Under the pieces are notes generated by a model. The model was not told the origin of the DNA and ran no database searches. It saw nothing but the letters and a program-made list of their open reading frames with translations. This document shows positions 1 through 4,640 of a stretch of 5,044 bases of DNA, in pieces. Source of the DNA: Phyllobacteriaceae bacterium. Lineage in GTDB: Bacteria > Pseudomonadota > Alphaproteobacteria > Rhizobiales > Devosiaceae. The position numbers and the translations under genes were made by a program. How positions within the stretch are numbered: position 1 is the first letter of the stretch; every line of letters starts with the position of its first letter. Where the stretch lies: contig JAAZLP010000417.1 of NCBI GenBank assembly GCA_012799265.1, forward strand, positions 1 through 5,044, in the 5' to 3' direction.

Positions 1-197
1 CCTTCCCGAATGTAGATGTTGCGCCCGGCCAACTCGAGCGGGGTATAGACCCGCATGTCGGGCACGGTCTCGACGGTCTCGTCGATCGTGAATAGCGGCG
101 CGATCTCCACGATCCCGCCGACGCTGGCAGCGGCGATAATGAGCAGGACGAAGCCTATGGCATTTCGTTCGACTTTACGGTGAAAGAACTCGGCCAT
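1..197 (-). CDS. ccoO: Cytochrome cbb3 oxidase subunit II, CcoO/FixO (N-terminal part only)
   Basis: Mono-heme c subunit of the cbb3-type terminal oxidase, which passes electrons from the bc1 complex/CcoP side to CcoN; it is anchored in the inner membrane with its heme domain in the periplasm. Sixty-five complete codons are present. Residues 1-12 are polar (MAEFFHRKVERN), residues about 13-32 form one membrane anchor, and the stretch YTPLELAGRNIYIRE matches the conserved CcoO segment that directly precedes the heme c site. The CxxCH itself lies beyond the left edge and cannot be checked. The ATG is 2 nt after the ccoN stop, with GGAG (minus strand, 206-203) 5 nt upstream, so the two genes are cotranscribed and probably translationally coupled. 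No lesion is seen in the visible part. Confidence 0.93.
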   Translation of the reverse strand, partial: MAEFFHRKVERNAIGFVLLIIAAASVGGIVEIAPLFTIDETVETVPDMRVYTPLELAGRNIYIRE

Positions 198-199
198 GA

Positions 200-1849
200 C
201 TACTCCGCAGGGCTTGGGACTGCGCCGGCAGGGGCAAGTTCACCCTCGCCCAGCTTTTCCTGAACCGGAATGCCGCGCCGCACCGTCATCCAGATGTTGT
301 AAGAGCCGACAATGGCGCCGATCAGGAACAGCAGCCCGCCAATGGTGCGCGCGATATAGTAGGGGTACATGGCGACCAGCGTATCCACGAAGGAGTAGGC
401 CAGCGTGTCACTCTCGGTATAGGTGCGCCACATAAGTCCTTGGATGATCCCCGAGTTCCACATGGCGAAGACGTAGATCAGTGTGCCGGTCAGAGCGAGC
501 CAGAAGTGGACCTCGATAAGGCCGTTAGAATACATTCGTTCGCGTTTCCACAAGGCTGGCACCAACGTGTAGATCGACCCGAAGGTAATCAGCGCCACCC
601 AGCCCAGGGCGCCGGCGTGAACGTGTCCGACTGTCCAGTCGGTATAGTGCGACAGGGAGTTGACCGCGCGCACTGCCATGAACGAACCCTCGAAAGTCGA
701 GAGCCCGTAAAAGATCGCAGCGACCACCATGAAGCGAAGGGTGGCGTCATCTCGTACCTTGTGCCAGGCGCCGCGCAGGGTCATGAGCGCATTGCCGGCC
801 GATGCCCAGGACGGCACCAGCAGCATGACGGAAAAAGTCATGCCCAGCGTCTGCACCCAGTGCGGCAAAGCCGTATAGTGCAGGTGGTGCGAACCAGCCC
901 ACATGTAGAAGAAGGTGATGCCCCAGAAGCTGAGGATGGACAGCCGGTAGGAGAAGATCGGTCGATTGGCACGTTTGGGCAGGTAATAGTACATCATGGC
1001 GAGGAAGCCCGCCGTGAGAAAGAAGGCTACCGCGTTGTGGCCATACCACCACTGCACCATCGCATCCTGCACGCCCGGCCAGATCGTGTAGCTCTTGGCG
1101 CCGGCGAGGCTCACCGGAAGGGCGAGGTTGTTGACGATGTGCAGGATCGCTACGACGACGATGAAAGCCAAGTAGTACCAGTTAGCCACATAGATATGGG
1201 GCTCCTTGCGCCGCGCCAGGGTGCGCAGGAACAGGACGAAATAGGTCACCCAGACAATGACGAGCCAGATGTCGGCATACCATTCCGGCTCGGCATATTC
1301 TTTGGACTGGGTAATGCCCATGCCATAGCCGGTGACGGCCATGATGCAGAACAGGTTGTAGCCGAAGATCACGAACCATGGACTCACATGCCCGGCGAGG
1401 CGTGCCCGGCTAGTGCGCTGCACGACATGGAATGAGGTGGCGATCAGCGCATTGCCGCCAAACCCAAAGATTACGCCAGTAGTATGGGCCGGGCGCAACC
1501 GGCCGAAACTTGACCAGGCCATGTCGAAATTGAGCGCTGGCCAGGCGAGCTGCGCGGCTACCCAGACGCCGACGAACATCCCAAAAATGGCCCAGATCAT
1601 CGTGAGTGCGATGCCCGCCTTTATCGGATCGTCGTAATAGCTCAGGGCGCGGTCCTCGACGGGCTCAGGTAGATCGAGGCGCGTGAGGATGTAGGCGGCA
1701 GTTGCGGCACACAGCAGGATGACTAAGAGGCCGTGAACCCCGATCGGATCCCACCGGCCCGGCACGGCGACCAACAGCGCTCCCAAGCCCACCAATGTAA
1801 GTATAAACAGGCACGATTGCCGCTCCGCACGTGTCAATCCTGCAACCAT
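200..1849 (-). CDS. ccoN: Cytochrome cbb3 oxidase catalytic subunit I, CcoN/FixN
   Basis: Catalytic heme-copper subunit (C family) that reduces O2 to water at low oxygen and pumps protons; a polytopic inner-membrane protein of 549 aa. Expected ligands are all present: His122 in LRPAHTT (low-spin heme b), His271 in WWYGHNAV and His321/His322 in AGSHHLHYT (CuB), Tyr381 in FYGLSTFEG (the C-family cross-linked tyrosine, followed by Glu387), and His409/His411 in TVGHVHAGALGW (heme b3 and heme b). The roughly 60-residue extension with extra membrane segments before the core is usual for alphaproteobacterial CcoN/FixN and explains the length relative to the roughly 475-aa pseudomonad form. I chose the ATG at 1849: GGGAG lies 7 nt upstream. 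A TTG at 1876 would add nine residues (VQGSGSGV-type) but has no comparable site. The gene ends two bases before ccoO. No frameshift or stop was seen. Confidence 0.97.
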   Translation of the reverse strand: MVAGLTRAERQSCLFILTLVGLGALLVAVPGRWDPIGVHGLLVILLCAATAAYILTRLDLPEPVEDRALSYYDDPIKAGIALTMIWAIFGMFVGVWVAAQLAWPALNFDMAWSSFGRLRPAHTTGVIFGFGGNALIATSFHVVQRTSRARLAGHVSPWFVIFGYNLFCIMAVTGYGMGITQSKEYAEPEWYADIWLVIVWVTYFVLFLRTLARRKEPHIYVANWYYLAFIVVVAILHIVNNLALPVSLAGAKSYTIWPGVQDAMVQWWYGHNAVAFFLTAGFLAMMYYYLPKRANRPIFSYRLSILSFWGITFFYMWAGSHHLHYTALPHWVQTLGMTFSVMLLVPSWASAGNALMTLRGAWHKVRDDATLRFMVVAAIFYGLSTFEGSFMAVRAVNSLSHYTDWTVGHVHAGALGWVALITFGSIYTLVPALWKRERMYSNGLIEVHFWLALTGTLIYVFAMWNSGIIQGLMWRTYTESDTLAYSFVDTLVAMYPYYIARTIGGLLFLIGAIVGSYNIWMTVRRGIPVQEKLGEGELAPAGAVPSPAE

Positions 1850-1856
1850 CACACCG

Positions 1857-1861
1857 CTCCC
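1857..1861 (-). promoter_or_regulatory. Ribosome binding site that decides the ccoN start
   Basis: The minus strand reads GGGAG here, 7 nt before the ATG at 1849. It favours that ATG over the upstream in-frame TTG at 1876 and over a GTG immediately before the ATG. A second purine block (AAGGGAG, 1869-1863) lies about 13 nt from the ATG, too far to be the main site. Confidence 0.7.
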
Positions 1862-1868
1862 ACTCCCT

Positions 1869-1898
1869 TGGACCAATCAGCCTAACCTGACTGGTCCA
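1869..1898 (-). repeat. 12-bp inverted repeat in the ccoN leader
   Basis: On the plus strand the arms are TGGACCAATCAG (1869-1880) and CTGACTGGTCCA (1887-1898) around a 6-nt loop, with a single non-complementary pair. In the minus-strand transcript that pair is G-U, so the RNA could form a continuous 12-bp stem. It lies 20-49 nt upstream of the ccoN ATG and ends next to the Shine-Dalgarno region. It could be an RNA hairpin affecting ccoN translation or mRNA stability, or a dimeric operator. The symmetry is seen; the role is inferred. Confidence 0.55.
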
Positions 1899-1961
1899 CC
1901 CGAACCGTTCGAATTTCTCGTCTTCCCGGCGCTACCCGGCGACTTCGGATCCCTCCCAAAG

Positions 1962-1970
1962 TCTCTAGCA
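1962..1970 (-). promoter_or_regulatory. Possible extended -10 of the ccoN promoter
   Basis: The minus strand reads TGC-TAGAGA. If the FixK/FNR-type box at 1990-2003 is centred near -41.5, as in class II promoters of this regulator family, the -10 falls on TAGAGA (1967-1962) with transcription starting near 1955. The hexamer is a weak match to TATAAT, but the TGN in front is as expected for an extended -10. Placement depends on the box being real. Confidence 0.3.
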
Positions 1971-2010
1971 CCTCTTTGTCGCATGCAAGTTGCTATGCGT
2001 CAAAGAGGTG
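1969..2010. repeat. Long interrupted hairpin in the divergent promoter region
   Basis: Perfect 10-bp outer arms CACCTCTTTG (1969-1978) and CAAAGAGGTG (2001-2010) enclose a T-T mismatch, a second 5-bp stem CGCAT (1980-1984) / ATGCG (1995-1999), and a small GCA/TGC inner stem with one bulged T. There is no T-tract on either side, so an intrinsic terminator is unlikely. The right half overlaps the FixK/FNR-type box. It may be an extended operator, an RNA hairpin if transcription starts outside it, or a small palindromic mobile repeat; which one cannot be told from a single copy. Confidence 0.75.
1990..2003. promoter_or_regulatory. FixK/FNR-type regulator box shared by ccoNO and the pseudoazurin gene
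   Basis: TTGC-TATGCG-TCAA on the plus strand, TTGA-CGCATA-GCAA on the minus strand. Both readings fit the known FixK2 consensus TTG(A/C)-N6-(T/G)CAA and agree at eight of ten positions with the FNR/Anr consensus TTGAT-N4-ATCAA. The box is 141 bp upstream of the ccoN ATG and about 150 bp upstream of the pseudoazurin ATG. cbb3 operons are classic FixK/FNR targets, so the position makes biological sense. Binding is inferred. The overlap with a larger hairpin is a complication, since part of the symmetry could come from that structure. Confidence 0.6.
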
Positions 2011-2023
2011 GACGAAAGGGGAG

Positions 2024-2029
2024 CATAGT
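2024..2029 (+). promoter_or_regulatory. Possible -10 of the pseudoazurin promoter
   Basis: CATAGT matches TATAAT at four of six positions and lies where a -10 should be if the box at 1990-2003 acts as a class II activator site (centre about 40 bp before a start near 2036). The untranslated leader would then be about 120 nt. Weak on its own. Confidence 0.28.
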
Positions 2030-2108
2030 CAGACTTGCATTCGGGCAGGGTAGAAGGCTCGGGCGTCGGTGAACGATCGGAGAGGTCTTTCGTTAAGTCT
2101 TGATGCAG

Positions 2109-2131
2109 TGATCCGGATCGGCTCCGGATCA
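2109..2131. repeat. 9-bp inverted repeat in the pseudoazurin leader
   Basis: TGATCCGGA (2109-2117) and TCCGGATCA (2123-2131) are perfect inverted arms around TCGGC. The repeat ends 11 nt before the AGGAGA ribosome binding site of the pseudoazurin remnant. It could be an operator or a stem-loop in the 5' leader of the mRNA. No specific regulator is recognised. Confidence 0.6.
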
Positions 2132-2155
2132 GCATCGAGACACAGGAGAACACCA

Positions 2156-2326
2156 ATGAGAGTAACGCATATCTCATCGCGGGCGGCCTGGCCGCGCTTA
2201 TGTCCGTCCCGGCTCTTGCAGCGGACCATCAGGTGCAGATGTCGAACAAGGACTCCGAGGGACGAGCCATGCAGTTCGAGCCGGCCTTCCTCAAGGTTGC
2301 ACCGGGCGACACAGTGACCTTCGTCG
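2156..2326 (+). pseudogene. Pseudoazurin, 5' fragment (frameshifted, cut by insertion sequence)
   Basis: Pseudoazurin is a small periplasmic type 1 copper protein that carries electrons, typically to copper nitrite reductase or nitrous oxide reductase. AGGAGA (2143-2148) precedes an ATG at 2156 by 7 nt. One frame over, starting by 2167, the sequence reads AYLIAGGLAALMSVPALAA, a signal-peptide core with an AxA-type cleavage site, then mature ADHQVQMSN...FEPAFLKVAPGDTVTFV, which follows the pseudoazurin N terminus closely. The ATG and the signal peptide are out of frame by one missing base (or two extra) between 2158 and 2167. No in-frame start exists upstream before a TGA at 2101; an internal ATG within the signal core would make a shortened leader. 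Reading enters the insertion sequence at 2327 and stops at 2356-2358. About 35 of roughly 120 mature residues remain, and all copper ligands (first His, Cys, second His, Met) are lost, so no functional product is possible. Confidence 0.88.
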
Positions 2327-2339
2327 TGACGTTGCCCCC
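2327..2339 (+). repeat. Left terminal inverted repeat of the IS3-family element
   Basis: TGACGTTGCCCCC, exactly repeated in inverted form at the right end. Further inside, ATCCAG at 2348-2353 and TTGAAG at 2355-2360 also have counterparts at the other end. It is fused directly to the pseudoazurin codons. Confidence 0.92.
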
Positions 2340-2380
2340 TGCGCCCAATCCAGTTTGAAGTAGGCTGTGGCGGACTAGAG

Positions 2381-2638
2381 GTGAAGCGAACCAGATTCAC
2401 CGAAGAACAGCTCATCGCGATCTTGAAGGAGCAGTAGGCTGGCGTGCCCGTTGCCGACCTCTGTCGGAAGCACGGCGTCAGCAACGCCAGCATCTACAAG
2501 TGGAAGGCCAAGTATGGCGGCATGGACGTCAGCGGGGCCCGGCTACTTAAGGCTCTCGAGGACGAGAACGCTCGGTTCAAGAAGCTGCTGGCCGACAGGA
2601 TGCTCGACAATGCCGCGCTGAAAGATCTACTTGGAAAA
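2381..2638 (+). pseudogene. IS3-family OrfA (helix-turn-helix protein) with an internal stop
   Basis: OrfA binds the element's terminal repeats and fuses to OrfB by frameshifting to make the transposase. Reading from GTG 2381 gives VKRTRFTEEQLIAILKEQ, then TAG (2435-2437) where relatives have Glu or Gln, then AGVPVADLCRKHGVSNASIY. The helix-turn-helix lies at about residues 20-42 (PVADLCRKHGVSNASIYKWK), followed by KYGGMDVS and a leucine-zipper-like stretch LLKALEDENARFKKLLADRM that ends in KDLLGK at about residue 86. Restart from GTG 2444 could yield a product without the first helix. Beyond KDLLGK the frame stays open to 2932, but that tail matches nothing in OrfA or OrfB and comes from foreign sequence. 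GGAAAAATG at the end of the recognisable part sits where the slippery site is expected. Confidence 0.88.
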
Positions 2639-2639
2639 A

Positions 2640-2964
2640 TGTATGACCTGCCCCGCCCGGGCAAGGATCGATTTCGTTCTGACGATGGCAGTCCGCCTAA
2701 ATGTATCCGGCCTCTCGCGAGTGGACCGCTGGTGCGGTCAGGCCATGATGAGATCCGCGCGCATGGTTCTCAGAAAATGGTTCGTGCAGGAGCACGCTTT
2801 TTTGCACAGAGCTTACAATGCGCTGATCGACTGTTTGGTCATCACTCTCCCGAGCCTCGCTTTCTTCAGGCCGGCGCCCTTAGGCGACAGCCGGATCTCG
2901 TCTGTCGTATATGGCGCCGGGCCGCACGATGATGGCCCACGCCATCCTCGCCATCTTTGCCGCC
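2640..2964 (-). mobile_element. Fragment resembling the 3' end of an IS110-family element, inside the IS3 element
   Basis: This stretch takes the place of the OrfB N-terminal (helix-turn-helix) region: no frame shows the expected SERRAC or RRFGYRRLH-type motifs. Read on the minus strand it has a transposase-like tail (2880-2963) followed by a long untranslated stretch with GAGAGTGATGACCAAACAG and GGCCGGATACATTT blocks that I recall from sequence downstream of alphaproteobacterial IS110 transposases. It would then be the last 80 or so coding bases plus about 240 bp of the non-coding end. The boundaries (about 2640 and about 2964) are where recognisable IS3 sequence ends and resumes. The source family is an inference; that the segment is foreign to OrfB is better supported. 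Confidence 0.5.
2880..2963 (-). pseudogene. C-terminal remnant of a probable IS110-family transposase
   Basis: The minus strand reads AAKMARMAWAIIVRPG then AIYDRRDPAVA and TAA (2882-2880). The pattern 'NK-x-AR-x-AWA-...-Y' close to the stop is typical of the C terminus of IS110/IS1111-type transposases (for example ANKMARIAWA followed by a few residues and Tyr). Only about 27 codons are left, with no start and no catalytic part, so it encodes nothing useful. The match is short and from memory; a chance ORF in a GCC-ATC-rich stretch is the alternative. Confidence 0.42.
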
Positions 2965-3559
2965 ATCCCAATGGCGCCCAATGATCGCTGGTCCCTGGAC
3001 TTCGTCTCCGACCAGATGACGGACGGTCGGCGCTTTCGGGTGCTGACAGTGGTCGATGACTGCACACGCGAATGCCTGGCCTTGGTTGCCGACACCTCGC
3101 TGTCTGGTCTGCGCGTTGCCAGAGAGCTGGAGACGCTGATGGCTACTTGAGGGCGCCCCAAGATGATCGTCAGAGACAATGGGACTGAGTTCACGTCCAA
3201 CGCCATCCTAGGCTTCGCTGACCGGATGGGGATCGACTGGCACTACATTGCCCCGGGCAAGCCGATCCAGAACGCCTTCGTCGAGAGCTTCACGGCCGGT
3301 TGCGAGACGAACTGCTCAACGAGACGCTCTTCCCATCGCTTTCTCATGTGCGAGCGACCCTGGCGTCCTGGCGCGCCGATTACAATCTGCACCGGCCTCA
3401 CTCGCGGTTGGGTTGGATGACGCCTGCCGAATACGCCGACGCCTTAACCCGCGACGGGATCTGCCGCTCCGCTCGATGACCAGCTCCGCGCCAGCCCCCG
3501 TCGCTCACCTAGGCCAGATCGGCCAAACCAACCGCCTGAGTCGACTTCACGCTGGATAG
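2965..3559 (+). pseudogene. IS3-family OrfB transposase, catalytic half, broken by a stop and two frameshifts
   Basis: Catalytic (rve/RNase H-fold) part of the IS3 transposase. It resumes at IPMAPNDRWSLDFVSD and keeps the DDE triad: Asp at 2998-3000 (WSLDF), Asp at 3175-3177 (RDNGTEF) and Glu at 3283-3285 (NAFVESF). The second Asp and the Glu are separated by 35 residues, the DD(35)E spacing of IS3. Lesions: TGA at 3148-3150 inside METLMAT-GRPKMIV; a one-base deletion at about 3291-3294 (FVESF then GRLRDELLNETLF in the next frame, which restores the Arg seven residues after Glu); and another one-base deletion near 3440, after which NPRRDLPLR...APAPV runs to TAG 3557-3559, overlapping the right inverted repeat as usual. 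The roughly 110-residue N-terminal part is missing. It cannot make active transposase. Confidence 0.9.
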
Positions 3560-3564
3560 AAGTT

Positions 3565-3577
3565 GGGGGCAACGTCA
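3565..3577 (-). repeat. Right terminal inverted repeat of the IS3-family element
   Basis: GGGGGCAACGTCA on the plus strand, the exact inverse of the left end. Inward similarity continues to 3545 (CTTCAC and CTGGAT blocks). The orfB stop codon lies inside the extended repeat, as is normal in this family. Confidence 0.92.
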
Positions 3578-4032
3578 GTGGCCACAGCAGGCAGTATCAA
3601 TACGATAACGTCATATATCGGGACGAGACACGCTGTCTTGGCAAGCAGGTCTCGAAGCGAGGAGTTTGCACCCGCAGGGTGTTGATGGTCAACCCAGGCC
3701 GCTTCATTCATGGAGGTCTTCCATACGGGGCCGCCGTTTGCGCTGGTTGGGATTACGAGGCTGCATATCTTTCACATCGCAGTTTGTGCGAGCAACTTTT
3801 TTCGGTCGACTGTCCTGCTTCGCTGTTCAGCGTGTTTGCGTAGATCGCATGCGAGCACACGAGATGGAAGGACTCGGGCGCGAAGGTAAACGTCGGTACG
3901 CTACATACACGGCTGATGCTGTGCCCGCCCCTGATGGTCGCGGCGCTTGTTGCACACCGATAACGGGGCCGCAAAATGCGCGATCAGCGGTTGGTAAAGG
4001 GGAAACCAAGAGAGAAATCGTCATCCCCGGTT
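3578..4032. other. Unassigned stretch right of the insertion sequence
   Basis: I find no recognisable gene here. Open frames exist on both strands, including a plus-strand frame from TTG 3666 to 4079 and another from ATG 3684 to a TAG near 3840. Their translations are rich in Arg, Ser, Cys and Trp, show no family motif, lack ribosome binding sites and overlap each other, as expected for non-coding GC-rich DNA. The missing 3' part of pseudoazurin (GHN...CTPHxxMGM-type motifs) does not appear in any frame I checked, so this is not simply the far side of the interrupted gene. One copy of an 18-bp repeat lies at 3907-3924. Confidence 0.5.
3907..3924 (+). repeat. 18-bp direct repeat, copy 1
   Basis: ACACGGCTGATGCTGTGC, identical to 4414-4431 about 507 bp away. 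The core CACGGC-TGAT-GCTGTG is itself an imperfect palindrome with one mismatch. The flanking sequences of the two copies differ. Confidence 0.8.
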
Positions 4033-4290
4033 TCAAGACCGCGACCTGCGATCTGAAAAGCCAAGTAGGATTGCGGTAGCTGGGCGGCGGCGCCCGGGGC
4101 GCGAGTAGGCGAACTCGTACCCAATTTTGATAGCCTCTTCGATCTTGGTGCGAAGAAGCGCTTCTTCGTGCCGGTCAGCCCGCAGAGTTACGAGTGACTG
4201 CTCCAGTTTGTCGATTGCGAAAAGAAGCCTGGGATCGGGTGTTACTGGTGGCAATGTGACATCCTCTACGGCGTTAAGCGTCAATAGCAT
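4033..4290 (-). CDS. Small hypothetical protein, 85 aa
   Basis: I do not recognise this protein. From ATG 4290 it reads MLLTLNAVEDVTLPPVTPDPRL at the start, then a charged, probably helical middle (DKLEQSLVTLRADRHEEALLRTKIEEAIKIGYEF, about residues 27-60, heptad-like Leu/Ile spacing), then a basic tail rich in Arg (RPGRRRPATAILLGFSDRRSRS). No signal peptide or membrane segment is visible, so a cytoplasmic protein is likely. The amphipathic, acidic-basic composition is much more protein-like than the opposite strand's Ser/Arg-rich frames. The frame stays open upstream to a TTG at 4515, giving 160 aa with a Cys-rich N-terminal part (CRGRAQHQPCCDVCG, KCCRNVS) that looks less like coding sequence but might be a metal-binding region. 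Before ATG 4290 there is only a weak GGGG. No neighbour suggests a function. Confidence 0.45.
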   Translation of the reverse strand: MLLTLNAVEDVTLPPVTPDPRLLFAIDKLEQSLVTLRADRHEEALLRTKIEEAIKIGYEFAYSRPGRRRPATAILLGFSDRRSRS

Positions 4291-4413
4291 CAAGCCCCAT
4301 TTGGCGGATACGTTCCGACAGCATTTTAGGCGATGTTTAGGAGTCTGCCTCCAGGGCCGGTCGTTCAACTGCCCAAGTGTGCGAAGCTTAGGATGGATGC
4401 CACAAACGTCACA

Positions 4414-4431
4414 ACACGGCTGATGCTGTGC
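4414..4431 (+). repeat. 18-bp direct repeat, copy 2
   Basis: Identical to 3907-3924. This copy lies upstream of the ATG of the small hypothetical gene (minus strand), or inside that gene if the longer TTG start is used. Confidence 0.8.
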
Positions 4432-4585
4432 TCTACCTCTGCATTGGTATGACCCTGCCAGGCGCCAGCGGCGAAGAAATTTACTCAATAGACGTGTACC
4501 GGCCTGCGGCAGCAAGCCACATCATCTCGGTCGTTCACGATCATTCCCGGATTCCTCCAGCAATGCGACCGGGTATCTTAACACT

Positions 4586-4614
4586 TTGTAGACGATATTG
4601 AGCGAATTTATATT
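4586..4614 (+). promoter_or_regulatory. Possible promoter in an AT-rich patch
   Basis: TTGTAG (4586-4591) and TATATT (4609-4614) are 17 bp apart; the -10 matches five of six consensus positions, the -35 only three. A perfect palindrome overlaps the -10. Transcription would start near 4621 and meet the terminator at 4641-4674. TTAACA at 4578-4583 is an alternative -35 but is too far from TATATT. Confidence 0.3.
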
Positions 4615-4618
4615 CGCT
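4601..4618. repeat. Perfect 7-bp inverted repeat, operator-like
   Basis: AGCGAAT (4601-4607) and ATTCGCT (4612-4618) are perfect inverted arms around TTAT, in the most AT-rich part of the window. Size and symmetry suit a dimeric repressor site covering the possible -10. The regulator is unknown. Confidence 0.55.
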
Positions 4619-4640
4619 AGGTCACCAGTCCAAGCTGAAG

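Larger units (their letters stand above)
2327..3577 (+). mobile_element. Defective IS3-family insertion sequence (IS407-like), 1251 bp
   Basis: Both ends begin TG and share a perfect 13-bp terminal inverted repeat; similarity continues inward through ATCCAG and GTGAAG/TTGAAG blocks to about 33 bp with a one-base gap. Inside are recognisable orfA and orfB parts in the same orientation, with orfB offset by -1 from orfA as in IS3 elements that use programmed frameshifting. The genes are dead: a TAG in orfA, a TGA and two one-base frameshifts in orfB, and a replaced orfB N-terminal region. Flanks are GTCG on the left and GTGG on the right, so no exact 3-4 bp target duplication is visible. The element destroyed the pseudoazurin gene. 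The subgroup assignment is from memory of OrfB sequences and is tentative. Confidence 0.9.

Noticed and set aside
382..700. Gly-Ser instead of Gly-Pro after TFEG in CcoN helix VII as a possible catalytic oddity
   Set aside because: The Tyr and Glu of the motif are intact, and I recall Ser at this place in other alphaproteobacterial CcoN proteins, so it is not a lesion.
440..1435. A 331-codon open frame on the plus strand opposite ccoN
   Set aside because: It is antisense to a fully motif-supported ccoN, its composition is Gln/His/Arg-rich without motifs, and it arises from the high GC content of the opposite strand.
2069..2317. The plus-strand open frame through the pseudoazurin ATG (reading MRVTHISSRAAW and on)
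   Set aside because: It is the wrong frame created by the frameshift; the protein-like sequence lies in the neighbouring frame.
2029..2493. A 154-codon minus-strand frame spanning the pseudoazurin remnant and the left IS end
   Set aside because: It crosses the IS boundary and is antisense to two recognisable sequences; no motif supports it.
2631..2984. A 117-codon frame that could be an intact OrfB N terminus
   Set aside because: It lacks all expected helix-turn-helix and RRFGYRRLH-type motifs and ends without joining the catalytic frame; the minus-strand reading explains it better.
3681..3696. GTTGATGGTCAAC as a second FNR-type box
   Set aside because: The half-sites TTGA and TCAA are only 3 bp apart instead of the required 6, so an FNR-family dimer would not fit.
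3666..4079. A 137-codon plus-strand frame right of the insertion sequence
   Set aside because: It has a TTG start, no ribosome binding site, Arg/Cys-rich composition and no family motif. I could not support it as a gene, though it is not excluded.
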